From: Fibrobacter sp. UWR3
Lineage (GTDB): Bacteria > Fibrobacterota > Fibrobacteria > Fibrobacterales > Fibrobacteraceae
Length of the DNA: 64,000 nucleotides
Assembly (NCBI RefSeq): GCF_900143055.1
Contig: NZ_FRCW01000001.1
Span: forward strand, 1 to 64,000
Direction of reading: 5' to 3'
In this document: piece after piece, positions 43,526-52,262 of the stretch
Layout: every line of letters begins with the position of its first letter
Position numbering within the stretch: the stretch's first letter is position 1
The notes under the pieces: generated by a model
The model's input: the letters and a program-made list of their open reading frames with translations, nothing else
Databases searched by the model: none
What the model was told of the DNA's origin: nothing
Position numbers and translations under genes: made by a program

Positions 43526-46489
43526 ATGAGCATAGTAGATACTGTCCTCCACAAGGTTTTCGGAACTCCGCACGAACGCAAGGTGAAGCAGCTCCGCCCT
43601 GTAATCGAGAAGATTCATGCGGCAAGGCTTGCCCTCGAGGCCCTGGACGATGCGGCCCTTGCCGCGAAGAGCGCGGAATTCCGCGAGAAACTCAAGAACG
43701 GCGGCACTCTCGAGGATATCAAGGTCGATGCCTTTGCGGTGTGCCAGGAAGCCTGTGACCGCAGGCTCGGTATCTTCAACATCTTCAAGCCGGAATATGG
43801 CTTCGACTTCAGCCGCCTCGGCCCCGAACTGCAGGATGCGGTGAACGACGCGAAGGCGGAACTCGACAGCGGGAAGAACGAATGGGAAGTCTACCTGCCT
43901 GCCGCCCTCTACGCGAAGGTGCGCGAGCTCTACCCGGAATCGGTAAAGCCGTTCCGCATGATGCCCTTCGACGTGCAGATGATCGGTGGCCTCGTGCTCC
44001 ACGAGGGCGCGATTGCCGAAATGGCGACGGGTGAAGGTAAGACCCTCGCTGCCGCCCTCCCGGTGTACCTGAACGGCCTCGGCGGCCACGGCGTGCATGT
44101 GGTGACGGTGAACGACTACCTCGCAGGCCGTGACGCGAAGCAGATGGGCCTCGTGTACAAGTTCCTCGGGCTTACGGTGGGCCTTATCGTGAACGGGCTC
44201 GACCCGGAAACGCGCCGCACGAGCTACAACAGCGACGTGACCTACGGTACCAACAACGAGTTCGGCTTTGACTACCTGCGCGACAACATGGCGGTCGACC
44301 CCTCGCAGCTGGTGCAGCGCGAGCTCAACTTCTGCATCGTGGACGAAGTGGACTCCATCTTGATTGACGAGGCGCGTACCCCGCTTATCATCAGCGGCCC
44401 TGCCGAGGATGCGACCGACAAGTACTCGAAGGCGAACGAGATTGCCCAGAAACTCATCAAGAACAAGGACTTCGGCGTGGACGAGAAGGACAAGTACATC
44501 ATGCTCACCGAGAAGGGCGTGAACCACGTGGAAAGCCTCCTCCAGATTACGAACCTCTACGGCGAGCACGCCGACTGGGTGCACTACATTGACCAGGCAC
44601 TCCGCGCATGGCACCTGTACGAGAAGGACGTGGACTACATCGTGCGCGATGGCGAAATCGTCATCGTGGACGAGAACACGGGCCGCCTCATGGAAGGCCG
44701 CCGTTACAGCAACGGCATGCACCAGGCCATCGAGGCGAAGGAAGGCGTGCAGATCCGTCGCGAGAACCAGACGCTTGCGACCATCACGTTCCAGAACTAC
44801 TTCCGCATGTACAAGAAGCTCTCGGGCATGACGGGTACCGCCGAAACCGAAGCTACGGAATTCATCAAGATTTACAACATGAACACGTGGGTGATTCCCA
44901 CGAACAAGCCCTGCATCCGCCAGGACCTGCAGGACATGGTGTACAAGAGCGAAGACGCGAAGTGGCGCGCCATCGTGGCAGAAATCAAGGAACGCCACAG
45001 CAAGGGCCAGCCGCTCCTCGTGGGTACGGCATCCATCGAGAAGTCCGAGCACCTGCACGGCCTTTTGGAGAAGGAAGGCATTCCGCACGAAGTCTTGAAC
45101 GCGAAGAACCATGGCCGCGAAGCGGAAATCATCCAGTACGCGGGCTACAAGGACAAGGTGACGATTGCGACCAACATGGCTGGTCGCGGTACCGACATCG
45201 CGCTTGGCCCGGGAGTCACGGAACTGGGTGGTCTCCATGTGCTTGGCACGGAACGCCACGAGTCCCGCCGTATCGACAACCAGTTGCGCGGCCGTTCGGG
45301 CCGTCAGGGTGACCCGGGTTCGAGCCAGTACTTCCTTAGCCTCGACGACAACCTGATGCGCATTTTCGGTGGCGACAGCGTGAAGAACTTGATGACCCGC
45401 TTTGGCGTGGGCGAAGACGAGGTGATTACGCACCCGATCGTTTCCCGCTCCATCCGTGGTGCACAGCGCCGCGTGGAAGGCCAGAGCTTCGATATCCGTA
45501 AGCACTTGCTCGACTACGATAACGTGATGAACGAGCAGCGCAAGGTGATTTACGGGCTCCGCCGCCGTATTCTGAACGGCGAGGACATCAGCCAGGAAAT
45601 CATGGACCGCATCGAGGACGCGTGCGATATCAAGGTCTCTAACTACATCGTGGCGAAGAGTTACCCCGAGGACTGGAACCTCGAGGGCCTGCATACCGAC
45701 CTGCAGCGCACGCTCGGCATGGAATACCACCTCACGCTCGACGAGGCGATGCACAAGACTCCGGAACAGGTGCTCGACGAGATTATCGGGCTCTGCAAGG
45801 CGCGCTACGAGAAGCTCGGCAAGATTATCCCGGAAGCCGACTTCCGCAACATCGAGCGCCGCTTCCTGCTCATGACGATTGACCAGGTGTGGAAGGAACA
45901 TTTGTATGCGATGGACCAGCTGAAGGATGCCATCCGCTTCCACGGTTACGCGCAGAAGGACCCGCTGATGGTCTACAAGAACGAGGGCTTCAAGCTGTTC
46001 GAGGGCTGCCTCGAGAAGATTGCGACCCTCACGGCGCTGCGCATCTTGAACATCCGCATTACGCTCCCGAACGGCATGACCGTGTCGCCGGACCAGCTGC
46101 AGCTCAAGAGCCAGGAACAGATTGATGCTGAACGCAAGGCCGCCGAAGCCGCGCAGGCACAGGGCGGCTCACCGACCGATAAGGCCGCTGAGCCTGCCGA
46201 AGCGGAGCAGCTGAGTGCAGAAGGCGCGAAGGCCGCGGGTCTCGCCGGCCAGGCCGCTACTTCCGAAAGCAACGCCATCTCGGAAGAACAGCAGGGCGCC
46301 CAGCCGATGCCGCAGTCCGCCTTGCCGGGCACGCGCCCGACGGTGCGCCGTACCTACACGAACCCCGCCGTGCTCGCCGCCGCAAGGAAGCGCGCCCAGC
46401 AGCAGGGCCCGAAGCTCGGGCGTAACGACCCGTGCTGGTGCGGTTCCGGCCTCAAGTACAAGAAGTGCCACGGCAAGGACGTGGAGTAA
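43526..46489 (+). CDS. secA: Preprotein translocase ATPase SecA
   Basis: The 987-residue motor has Walker A ATGEGKT (167-173), the DEVD box (273-276) with SILIDEARTPLIISG, the helicase motif GRSGRQGDPGSSQYFLSLDD, and a C-terminal zinc site CWCGSGLKYKKCH (970-982) for SecB or ribosome contact. An Ala/Gln-rich linker (about 870-930) precedes that tail. It pushes proteins through SecYEG. AAAGGAACGTT precedes the ATG. Confidence 0.98.
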   Translation: MSIVDTVLHKVFGTPHERKVKQLRPVIEKIHAARLALEALDDAALAAKSAEFREKLKNGGTLEDIKVDAFAVCQEACDRRLGIFNIFKPEYGFDFSRLGPELQDAVNDAKAELDSGKNEWEVYLPAALYAKVRELYPESVKPFRMMPFDVQMIGGLVLHEGAIAEMATGEGKTLAAALPVYLNGLGGHGVHVVTVNDYLAGRDAKQMGLVYKFLGLTVGLIVNGLDPETRRTSYNSDVTYGTNNEFGFDYLRDNMAVDPSQLVQRELNFCIVDEVDSILIDEARTPLIISGPAEDATDKYSKANEIAQKLIKNKDFGVDEKDKYIMLTEKGVNHVESLLQITNLYGEHADWVHYIDQALRAWHLYEKDVDYIVRDGEIVIVDENTGRLMEGRRYSNGMHQAIEAKEGVQIRRENQTLATITFQNYFRMYKKLSGMTGTAETEATEFIKIYNMNTWVIPTNKPCIRQDLQDMVYKSEDAKWRAIVAEIKERHSKGQPLLVGTASIEKSEHLHGLLEKEGIPHEVLNAKNHGREAEIIQYAGYKDKVTIATNMAGRGTDIALGPGVTELGGLHVLGTERHESRRIDNQLRGRSGRQGDPGSSQYFLSLDDNLMRIFGGDSVKNLMTRFGVGEDEVITHPIVSRSIRGAQRRVEGQSFDIRKHLLDYDNVMNEQRKVIYGLRRRILNGEDISQEIMDRIEDACDIKVSNYIVAKSYPEDWNLEGLHTDLQRTLGMEYHLTLDEAMHKTPEQVLDEIIGLCKARYEKLGKIIPEADFRNIERRFLLMTIDQVWKEHLYAMDQLKDAIRFHGYAQKDPLMVYKNEGFKLFEGCLEKIATLTALRILNIRITLPNGMTVSPDQLQLKSQEQIDAERKAAEAAQAQGGSPTDKAAEPAEAEQLSAEGAKAAGLAGQAATSESNAISEEQQGAQPMPQSALPGTRPTVRRTYTNPAVLAAARKRAQQQGPKLGRNDPCWCGSGLKYKKCHGKDVE

Positions 46490-46500
46490 GGATTAGGGGT

Positions 46501-46546
46501 GTCATCCTGAGCGAGATGCCGCGAGGCATCTCGTCGAAGGATCCAG
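46501..46546. repeat. REP-like palindromic repeat, copy 1
   Basis: Starts GTCATCCTGAGCG and ends GTCGAAGGATCCAG; between them CGAGATGCC and GGCATCTCG form a 9-bp hairpin, nested in ATCCT/AGGAT. The ends recur at 53620-53664 with a different stem. It lies between secA and tmk. Confidence 0.8.
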
Positions 46547-46568
46547 TCCAGTGTATTGTTACGGTAGA

Positions 46569-47201
46569 ATGATGCAGACCGCGAAGCGTTTCTTTAGTCT
46601 GGAAGGCATCGACGGGTCGGGAAAGACGACCCAGATTGACATGCTTATCGCCGCCCTCACGAAGGAAGGCTATTCCGTCGTGAAGTTGCGCGAACCTGGC
46701 GGCGCGAAGATTTCGGAACGCATCCGCGAGATACTGCTTGACCCTGCGTTCAAGGGCGTGATGGGCGACAAGACCGAACTCCTTTTGTACAATGCCGCCC
46801 GCGCGCAGGTGATTCACGAGATTATCCAGCCGGCACTCGATGCGGGCAAGGTCGTGATTGCCGACCGCTTTGCGTGGAGCACGTTCGCCTACCAGGGATA
46901 CGCCCGCGGGCTTGGCGCCGGCATGGTGCAGCAGCTTACGGAACTGACCTGCGGGGGGTGCTTCCCGGAACTCACGGTGGTGCTCGATATCGACGTGCAG
47001 CGCGGCCGCGCACGCACCGCGAAGCGGGGCGAGGCACCCGATCGCCTGGAGCAGGAGAAGGCCGACTTTTTCGAACGGGTGCGCCAGGGGTACCTGGCCG
47101 CGGCTCGCGAATACCCGGACTGCGTTGCCGCAATCGATGCGGACCGCACTCCCGACGAAGTCTTTGCGGATTTGTTCGCGCTTGTGAAGGCGAGGCTCTG
47201 A
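46569..47201 (+). CDS. tmk: Thymidylate kinase
   Basis: The 210-residue enzyme phosphorylates dTMP to dTDP. It has the P-loop EGIDGSGKTTQ (13-23), the LREPGGAKISERIRE block, and DRFAWSTFAYQGYARGLG, which is the dTMP-binding and DRY/DRF motif. ATG at 46569 (or 46572) starts the family sequence; an upstream GTG at 46551 lies in the repeat and is unlikely. The gap to prs is 57 bases. Confidence 0.94.
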   Translation: MMQTAKRFFSLEGIDGSGKTTQIDMLIAALTKEGYSVVKLREPGGAKISERIREILLDPAFKGVMGDKTELLLYNAARAQVIHEIIQPALDAGKVVIADRFAWSTFAYQGYARGLGAGMVQQLTELTCGGCFPELTVVLDIDVQRGRARTAKRGEAPDRLEQEKADFFERVRQGYLAAAREYPDCVAAIDADRTPDEVFADLFALVKARL

Positions 47202-47210
47202 TTAAAAAAC

Positions 47211-47218
47211 TATATTTG
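47211..47218 (+). promoter_or_regulatory. Possible TAnnTTTG promoter element of prs
   Basis: TATATTTG lies 40 bases before prs. No TTG stands 19-21 bases upstream, so only the -7 part is supported. Confidence 0.35.
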
Positions 47219-47258
47219 CGCTACCCAAAAGGTTCAACTTTAACATCAAGGCGCATTT

Positions 47259-48425
47259 ATGTCAGATCGTTTTATCGTGACCGGCAACTTCACCGATGAC
47301 CCGTTCGCCATCGACATGGCCCAGTACATCGGCCTCCGTGAAGACATCTCCGACGTGGTCTCCCTGAAGACCTTCGCCAACTCCGAATTCTGCCCCCGCT
47401 ACATGCTGGATGTGGACGACATGGAGCATATCGGCCGTCGCCTCGAGGGCAAGATCGTGTTGATTTGCTCGGTCTCGAACCACGAACGCAGCCGTAACGA
47501 CTACGCCATGCGCAACTGCATTCTGGCCCGCGCCGCGAAGGACAACGGTGCCGAGCAGGTGGTGCTCGTGGAACCCGACCTGTTCTACAGCGCACAGGAC
47601 CGTGGCCCGCACCGCATTGGCCCTCTCGAGAAGGACCGCCCGGACATCGACTTGAAGAAGTTCGACGGCCAGGCCTTCACGAGCCTCCTCTACGCCGAAC
47701 TCCTCAAAAAGTCCGGTGTCGATGCCGTGGTGACGGTGCACAACCACAGCGTCAAGGTGCAGAACCTCTTCAGCGAAATTTTCGAAGGTCACTTCCACAA
47801 CCTCATCCCGACCGACGTCTACGCCCACTACATCAAGAACAGCAACTTCGTGCAGACGGGCAAGGACGGCAACAACCTGGTGATCGTTTCCCCGGACAAG
47901 GGCGCACGCCCGTTCATGAACGCCGTCTACGAGGCGCTCGACCTGCCGGAATGCAAGCGCGTGGTGATGGACAAGGTCCGTACCGGCGAACGTGAAATCA
48001 GCATGACCTTCAACCCGGAACTTTCCGACATCAGCATCGAGGAAATCCAGGGCAAGGACGTGATCGTGTTCGACGACATGGTGCGTACGGGTACGACCAT
48101 CGTGCAGTGCTGCGAGCACATCAAGAAGGGCAACCCGAACCGCGTGTGCTTCGGCGTGACGCACTTCCACACGAGCCCCGAGGCCCGCGAGAAGCTCAAC
48201 AGCCCGGCCATCGACGAAATCCTCACGACGTCCACCCTCCCGGACATCATGAACCGCGACTGCCAGGGCCGCCTCCGCAAGAAGCTCACCGTGATGAAGC
48301 TCGGCAAGTGGATTGCCCGCCACGTGATGCAGATGTACGGTCTGGACGACGGACGCTTCGAGAAGGACTTCTACAAGATCGACATGAGCTCGAAGAACCC
48401 GCGTTGGCCGCCTGTATTTTTCTAG
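47259..48425 (+). CDS. prs: Ribose-phosphate pyrophosphokinase, divergent long form
   Basis: The 388-residue protein has the PRPP loop VIVFDDMVRTGTT (about 268-280), the flexible-loop region with ERSRNDYAMRN and the FANSEFCPRY block equivalent to the F-x-D/N-G/S-E motif. It makes PRPP from ribose 5-phosphate and ATP for nucleotide and amino acid synthesis. It is about 70 residues longer than the common bacterial form and is quite diverged, with VTVHNHSVKVQNLF where most have VITMDLH-type sequence. Confidence 0.88.
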   Translation: MSDRFIVTGNFTDDPFAIDMAQYIGLREDISDVVSLKTFANSEFCPRYMLDVDDMEHIGRRLEGKIVLICSVSNHERSRNDYAMRNCILARAAKDNGAEQVVLVEPDLFYSAQDRGPHRIGPLEKDRPDIDLKKFDGQAFTSLLYAELLKKSGVDAVVTVHNHSVKVQNLFSEIFEGHFHNLIPTDVYAHYIKNSNFVQTGKDGNNLVIVSPDKGARPFMNAVYEALDLPECKRVVMDKVRTGEREISMTFNPELSDISIEEIQGKDVIVFDDMVRTGTTIVQCCEHIKKGNPNRVCFGVTHFHTSPEAREKLNSPAIDEILTTSTLPDIMNRDCQGRLRKKLTVMKLGKWIARHVMQMYGLDDGRFEKDFYKIDMSSKNPRWPPVFF

Positions 48426-48432
48426 TTTGTTC

Positions 48433-48460
48433 GCGTCCCGCTAGGCGGGGCGCTTTTTTA
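48433..48460 (+). terminator. Rho-independent terminator after prs
   Basis: GCGTCCCGC and GCGGGGCGC form a 9-bp stem with one wobble pair and a very tight loop, followed by six T. Confidence 0.85.
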
Positions 48461-48473
48461 AATTGAGGTTTCC

Positions 48474-50036
48474 ATGACCGTTTCGATGCAAGATGTGATG
48501 AAACAGTCCGGCGTGGCGTTCGGTACGAGCGGTGCGCGCGGCCTGGTAACTGCCATGACCGACCGCGTGTGCTACGTGTACGCGCGTTCGTTTATCAAGT
48601 ACTGTGAACAGAGCTACAAGTGCGAGCATACGATTGCGATTGCGGGTGACCTGCGCCCGAGTACGGAACGCATTCTGAAGGCGCTCGTGAAGGCGGGCGA
48701 GGACAGCGCGTGGAAGGTCGTGTACTGCGGCCGCATCCCGAGCCCGGCGATTGCGCTGTACGGCATCGACAAGGCGCTCCCGACCATCATGGTCACGGGT
48801 AGCCACATCCCCGCAGACCGTAACGGCATCAAGTTCAACCACCCGCAGGGCGAGATTTCCAAGAAGGATGAGCAGGGAATCGTTTCGCAGTCCGTCGACT
48901 TTGACGAGGCGATTTTCGATGCAGGCGGCATGCTGAAGAATGCCCCGGAACTCCCCGCCGTGGAGATGGAAGCGGAAGAGAACTACCTGAAGCGTTACCC
49001 CGCGTTCTTCGGCAGCAAGGCTCTCTCGGGCCTCACCATCGGCGTGTACCAGCATTCCGCCGTGGGCCGCGATATCGTGGTGACGGTGCTCGAAAGCCTG
49101 GGCGCCACGGTGAAGCCCTTCGCCCGCAGCGAGACGTTTATCCCGGTCGATACGGAAGCTATCCGCAAGGAAGACGAAGACCTTGCCCGCGACTTCGCGC
49201 ACAAGGACTTCGTCGATGCGATTTTCAGCACGGATGGCGACTCCGACCGCCCGCTTTTGGCAGACGATACCGGCATGTGGCTGCGTGGCGACGTGCTGGG
49301 CATCCTCGCTGCCCAGGCGCTTGGCATCAAGCGCATTGCAACTCCGGTGAGTTGCAACACGTCGCTCGAGAAGTCCGGCTCCTTCGAGAAAATTTGCCGT
49401 ACCCGCATCGGGAGCCCGTACGTGATTGCCGGCATGGAAAGCCTTGTGGACGCCGCGGACAAGGGCGCGTCCGTCGCCGGTTACGAGGCGAACGGCGGGT
49501 TCCTGCTGCAGACCGACCTTACGCGTGAATTCGTGGACAGCGATGGCCGCGGCGGCGAGACGCGTGCCACCCGCACGCTGCCCGCACTCCCGACCCGCGA
49601 TGCGCTCCTCCCGATGATTGCCGTGATGGTGCGCGTGCGCGAGGAACGCATGTGCGTCGTCGACCTGCTCAAGCGCCTCCCCAAGCGCTTCACGCTCAGC
49701 GACCGCCTCAAGGAATTCCCGACCGCGACCTCGAAGGCCAAACTTGCCGAAATCCGCGAGCAGAAACTCGGCGAAAAGCTTTTCGGCGCGCTGACCGCGA
49801 AGCCGAGCCGCTTCAAGCCCAAGGACGGTTCCGCCCCGGCGCAGTTCCAGGGCAAGATTGTCGCAATCGACGAGACCGACGGCTACCGCATGGAATTCGA
49901 TTCCGGCGACATTGTGCACCTGCGCCCGAGCGGCAACGCTCCCGAGTTCCGCTGCTACGTGGAAACCGAGGACAAGGTGCGCTCCGCCGAGCTTCTCGCG
50001 GCCTGCATGAAAATCATGGAAGGCTGGCGCGGTTAA
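48474..50036 (+). CDS. Phosphohexomutase (phosphomannomutase/phosphoglucomutase family)
   Basis: The 520-residue protein has the phosphoserine loop TGSHIPADRNG (Ser110), the metal site DGDSDRP (254-260), the sugar loop GYEANGGF (336-343) and the C-terminal phosphate-binding RPSGNAPEFR. It interconverts hexose 1- and 6-phosphates, supplying sugar nucleotides for envelope polysaccharides. Whether mannose, glucose or another sugar is preferred cannot be told. It has its own leader after the prs terminator, with TGAGG before the ATG. Confidence 0.88.
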   Translation: MTVSMQDVMKQSGVAFGTSGARGLVTAMTDRVCYVYARSFIKYCEQSYKCEHTIAIAGDLRPSTERILKALVKAGEDSAWKVVYCGRIPSPAIALYGIDKALPTIMVTGSHIPADRNGIKFNHPQGEISKKDEQGIVSQSVDFDEAIFDAGGMLKNAPELPAVEMEAEENYLKRYPAFFGSKALSGLTIGVYQHSAVGRDIVVTVLESLGATVKPFARSETFIPVDTEAIRKEDEDLARDFAHKDFVDAIFSTDGDSDRPLLADDTGMWLRGDVLGILAAQALGIKRIATPVSCNTSLEKSGSFEKICRTRIGSPYVIAGMESLVDAADKGASVAGYEANGGFLLQTDLTREFVDSDGRGGETRATRTLPALPTRDALLPMIAVMVRVREERMCVVDLLKRLPKRFTLSDRLKEFPTATSKAKLAEIREQKLGEKLFGALTAKPSRFKPKDGSAPAQFQGKIVAIDETDGYRMEFDSGDIVHLRPSGNAPEFRCYVETEDKVRSAELLAACMKIMEGWRG

Positions 50037-50072
50037 GACCTGCACAAGTATTTTTTGTATCTTATAACTTGT

Positions 50073-51020
50073 ATGTTGAAGAAACTGCTGATTATCCTCC
50101 TGCTCCCGTGCGTGGCCGCCTTTGCCGCCAGCGGTCGCTACTGGAATACCGGGCTTGGCGGTGTTACGATGCAGTTCCTTTCGATGCAGGTGTCGCCGCG
50201 CAGTGCAGCTCTTTCTGGTGCGGGCGTCGCCGATGCAAGCCGCATCTCCGAAGTGACGCGCAACCCTCTGGCACTCACGGGTCTGCGCGAATCCGAATTC
50301 GGGCTTAACCAGATAATTTTCGGTGATGCGGGTGCAGACAACTTTGTCTCTGTTTATTACGGGCTGCCGCTTTTCGAATCGCTCGCGCTTTCCTTCGGGC
50401 TCGAGTACCTCGGGTACGATGACCTGGAGGGCCGTGACGAGGAAGGCATGCTTACCGGGGATTACGGTGCGTATGCGTGGGCATTGCAGGCTGGCGCCGG
50501 CAATTACGGCAAGGCCTTTGGCTGGTCGCTTTCTGCACGTTTTGCCTACCAGGCGATTGACGACGAGTCGACCCTCGCCATTCTGGGCGATGCGGGCGTC
50601 GTTTACCGCATGCTCAAGTACCTCTCGTTCGGCGCCACCATCACGAACTTCGGCTACGTGACCGACAGCGAGTACAGCGGCGAGCACGAGGCCGCCCCGA
50701 TGGCACTGCAGGCGGGCGTTACGGGCATCGTTCCCGTGAGTAGCCTCCTCGGGCTCGAGAGCCTCTGGGAAGTTCACGTTTCTGCCGACGCCTACCGCCG
50801 CGCCGACATGGACGACCCCGAATGGCGCTTCGGCATGGAAGTCGCCTACCAGGAATTCCTGCTGCTCCGTGCGGGCTATGCGGCGCGCCCGCATACCGAG
50901 GACGGCTTCAGCGCGGGCCTCGGGTTCACCTTCGGGCGAATCGTGTTCGACTACGGCTACTCGCCGCGCCCCGCGCTTGGCGACGGCAACCACTATCTCG
51001 GCCTGGGCGTAAGGTTCTAG
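50073..51020 (+). CDS. PorV/PorQ-family outer-membrane protein
   Basis: The 315-residue protein has a signal peptide (LKKLLIILLLPCVAAFA), then FLSMQVSPRSAALSGAGVAD, RNPLAL and repeated barrel-like strands, ending in LGLGVRF with a terminal Phe. This matches the PorV/PorQ family linked with type IX-like secretion and surface attachment. It could serve proteins such as the one at 32201. A TATCTTATAA stretch upstream may be its promoter. It converges with the gene at 51029. Confidence 0.8.
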   Translation: MLKKLLIILLLPCVAAFAASGRYWNTGLGGVTMQFLSMQVSPRSAALSGAGVADASRISEVTRNPLALTGLRESEFGLNQIIFGDAGADNFVSVYYGLPLFESLALSFGLEYLGYDDLEGRDEEGMLTGDYGAYAWALQAGAGNYGKAFGWSLSARFAYQAIDDESTLAILGDAGVVYRMLKYLSFGATITNFGYVTDSEYSGEHEAAPMALQAGVTGIVPVSSLLGLESLWEVHVSADAYRRADMDDPEWRFGMEVAYQEFLLLRAGYAARPHTEDGFSAGLGFTFGRIVFDYGYSPRPALGDGNHYLGLGVRF

Positions 51021-51028
51021 CCCTTATT

Positions 51029-51979
51029 CTAGCCCGCCTCCGCCATGCTCCCCGCGTGCTTGCGCACCTGGTAGCAGAGGCTCCCCCTGCTTATTCCTAG
51101 CTTGCTCGATGCCATGCTCTTGTTCCATTCGCACGAGTCGAGCACGTTCTTGATGACTTCCCACTTGGGGGCGGCCGCGCGCCGCTTGGCCCAGAGTGCG
51201 TTTTGCTCGCCCTTTTGCCTTGATTCTTCTTCGTGTACCGATGCCATCGCGAATTCCTCGCACAGGAGTTCCTCGAGCCTTATCCCGTGCGATTCCAGCA
51301 GGGCGTAGCGCTGCAGCACGTTTTTCAGCTGCCTCACGTTGCCGGGCCACTTGAACTGCCTGAGGGCGGTAATCTCGCCAATGGTGAGCCTTGTCTTGGG
51401 GACCTCGAAATGCGTGCGTCTCGCATGCTCGCATATCCTGTACCACAGGTCGCGTGCGAGCTCCTCGAAGTCGTCGCGCGAGCGCAGGGGAGGGATGACT
51501 ATCGGGAATACGTTCAGCCTGAAGAACAGGTCTTCGCGGAAACGTTTTTCGAGCACCTCCTTCTTGAGGTTCCTGTTTGTAGCGCAGATGAGCCGGAAGT
51601 CGACGTGGATGCAGTGCGAGCCGCCTACGGGCAGTACCGTGCGTTCCTGCAGAATGCGCAGTAGCTTGCTCTGGGCGTCGAGCGGGAGTTCGCCTATCTC
51701 GTCGAGGAACAGCGTGCCCCCGTGTGCCGACCGCACGATTCCCTTCTGGTCGGCGTATGCCCCGGTGTAGGCGCCCTTTACGGAGCCCTCGAGCGTGCTT
51801 TCGATGAGGTTCTGCGCGAGCGCCCCGCAGTTCAGCGCGATAAACGGGCCGTTCCTCCGCGGGCTCTGCTCGTGTATGTAGCGTGCCGCGACTTCCTTGC
51901 CTGCGCCCGATTCCCCCTGGATGAGCACGGGTACGGAGGAGTTCGCCGCGATTTTCATGAGTTCCTTAGGTTGTTTCAT
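51029..51979 (-). CDS. Sigma-54-dependent transcription activator without sensor domain
   Basis: The 316-residue protein starts directly with the AAA+ domain: Walker A GESGAGKE (22-29), sigma-54 contact loop GAYTGA (69-74, Tyr in place of the usual Phe), Walker B FLDEI (91-95). A Fis-type helix-turn-helix follows at the C-terminus (NKSMASSKLGISRGSLCYQV). No receiver, GAF or PAS domain precedes it, so control must come from elsewhere. AGGAG lies 6 bases before the ATG. It diverges from lysC. Confidence 0.92.
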   Translation of the reverse strand: MKQPKELMKIAANSSVPVLIQGESGAGKEVAARYIHEQSPRRNGPFIALNCGALAQNLIESTLEGSVKGAYTGAYADQKGIVRSAHGGTLFLDEIGELPLDAQSKLLRILQERTVLPVGGSHCIHVDFRLICATNRNLKKEVLEKRFREDLFFRLNVFPIVIPPLRSRDDFEELARDLWYRICEHARRTHFEVPKTRLTIGEITALRQFKWPGNVRQLKNVLQRYALLESHGIRLEELLCEEFAMASVHEEESRQKGEQNALWAKRRAAAPKWEVIKNVLDSCEWNKSMASSKLGISRGSLCYQVRKHAGSMAEAG

Positions 51980-52070
51980 GGTGGTCTCCTAACCATAAAA
52001 CGGTTTCGCGGCGATTTTGAGCCAAGCCCTCCCTGTTTTTTTACATTCGCGTATCAATTTTTACAAAACC

Positions 52071-52101
52071 TTGCCGCGCACTTGTCAAATTTCTATCTTT
52101 G
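52071..52101 (+). promoter_or_regulatory. Bacteroidetes-type promoter of lysC
   Basis: TTG (52071-52073), exactly 20 bases, then TATCTTTG (52094-52101), the same geometry as at yggS. Transcription would begin near 52107, giving a leader of about 155 bases before the lysC ATG. Confidence 0.55.
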
Positions 52102-52262
52102 CCCCCGCGCGGCGGTAAAATGCCGTCGCAGACATAGACAACCATATTACCAAAGTGGCTGGCCAGATGGGTAGGCTTGGGCAAGTATCCCGAACGGGAT
52201 GCTGATCGCGAGGAAAGCGGTTGCGCTCGAAGCCGAGAGGTTTGGTGGCCCGAAAGGAAAAA
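52102..52262 (+). ncRNA. Structured leader RNA of lysC, class unknown
   Basis: About 160 bases between promoter and ATG are rich in short hairpins: a GC-rich one near 52105-52130, CTTGGGCAAG, ATCCCGAACGGGAT (52185-52198), CGAG/CTCG around a GC-GGTT-GC inner stem (about 52208-52230), and GCC/GGC around the GAGAGGTTT. The aspartokinase context suggests an amino acid-sensing element, but I could not fit the lysine riboswitch core. A short internal ATG frame is unlikely to be a leader peptide. Confidence 0.45.

Noticed and set aside
43511-45943. An 810-codon open frame on the strand opposite secA
   Set aside because: It lies fully inside secA, has no recognisable protein features, and arises from the strong codon bias of core genes. 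Similar long antisense frames opposite clpX, lon, the phosphohexomutase, dxs and dnaN were rejected for the same reason.
52102-52262. A lysine riboswitch before lysC
   Set aside because: The position is right, but the conserved L-box core could not be fitted to the sequence, so the leader is listed without a class.
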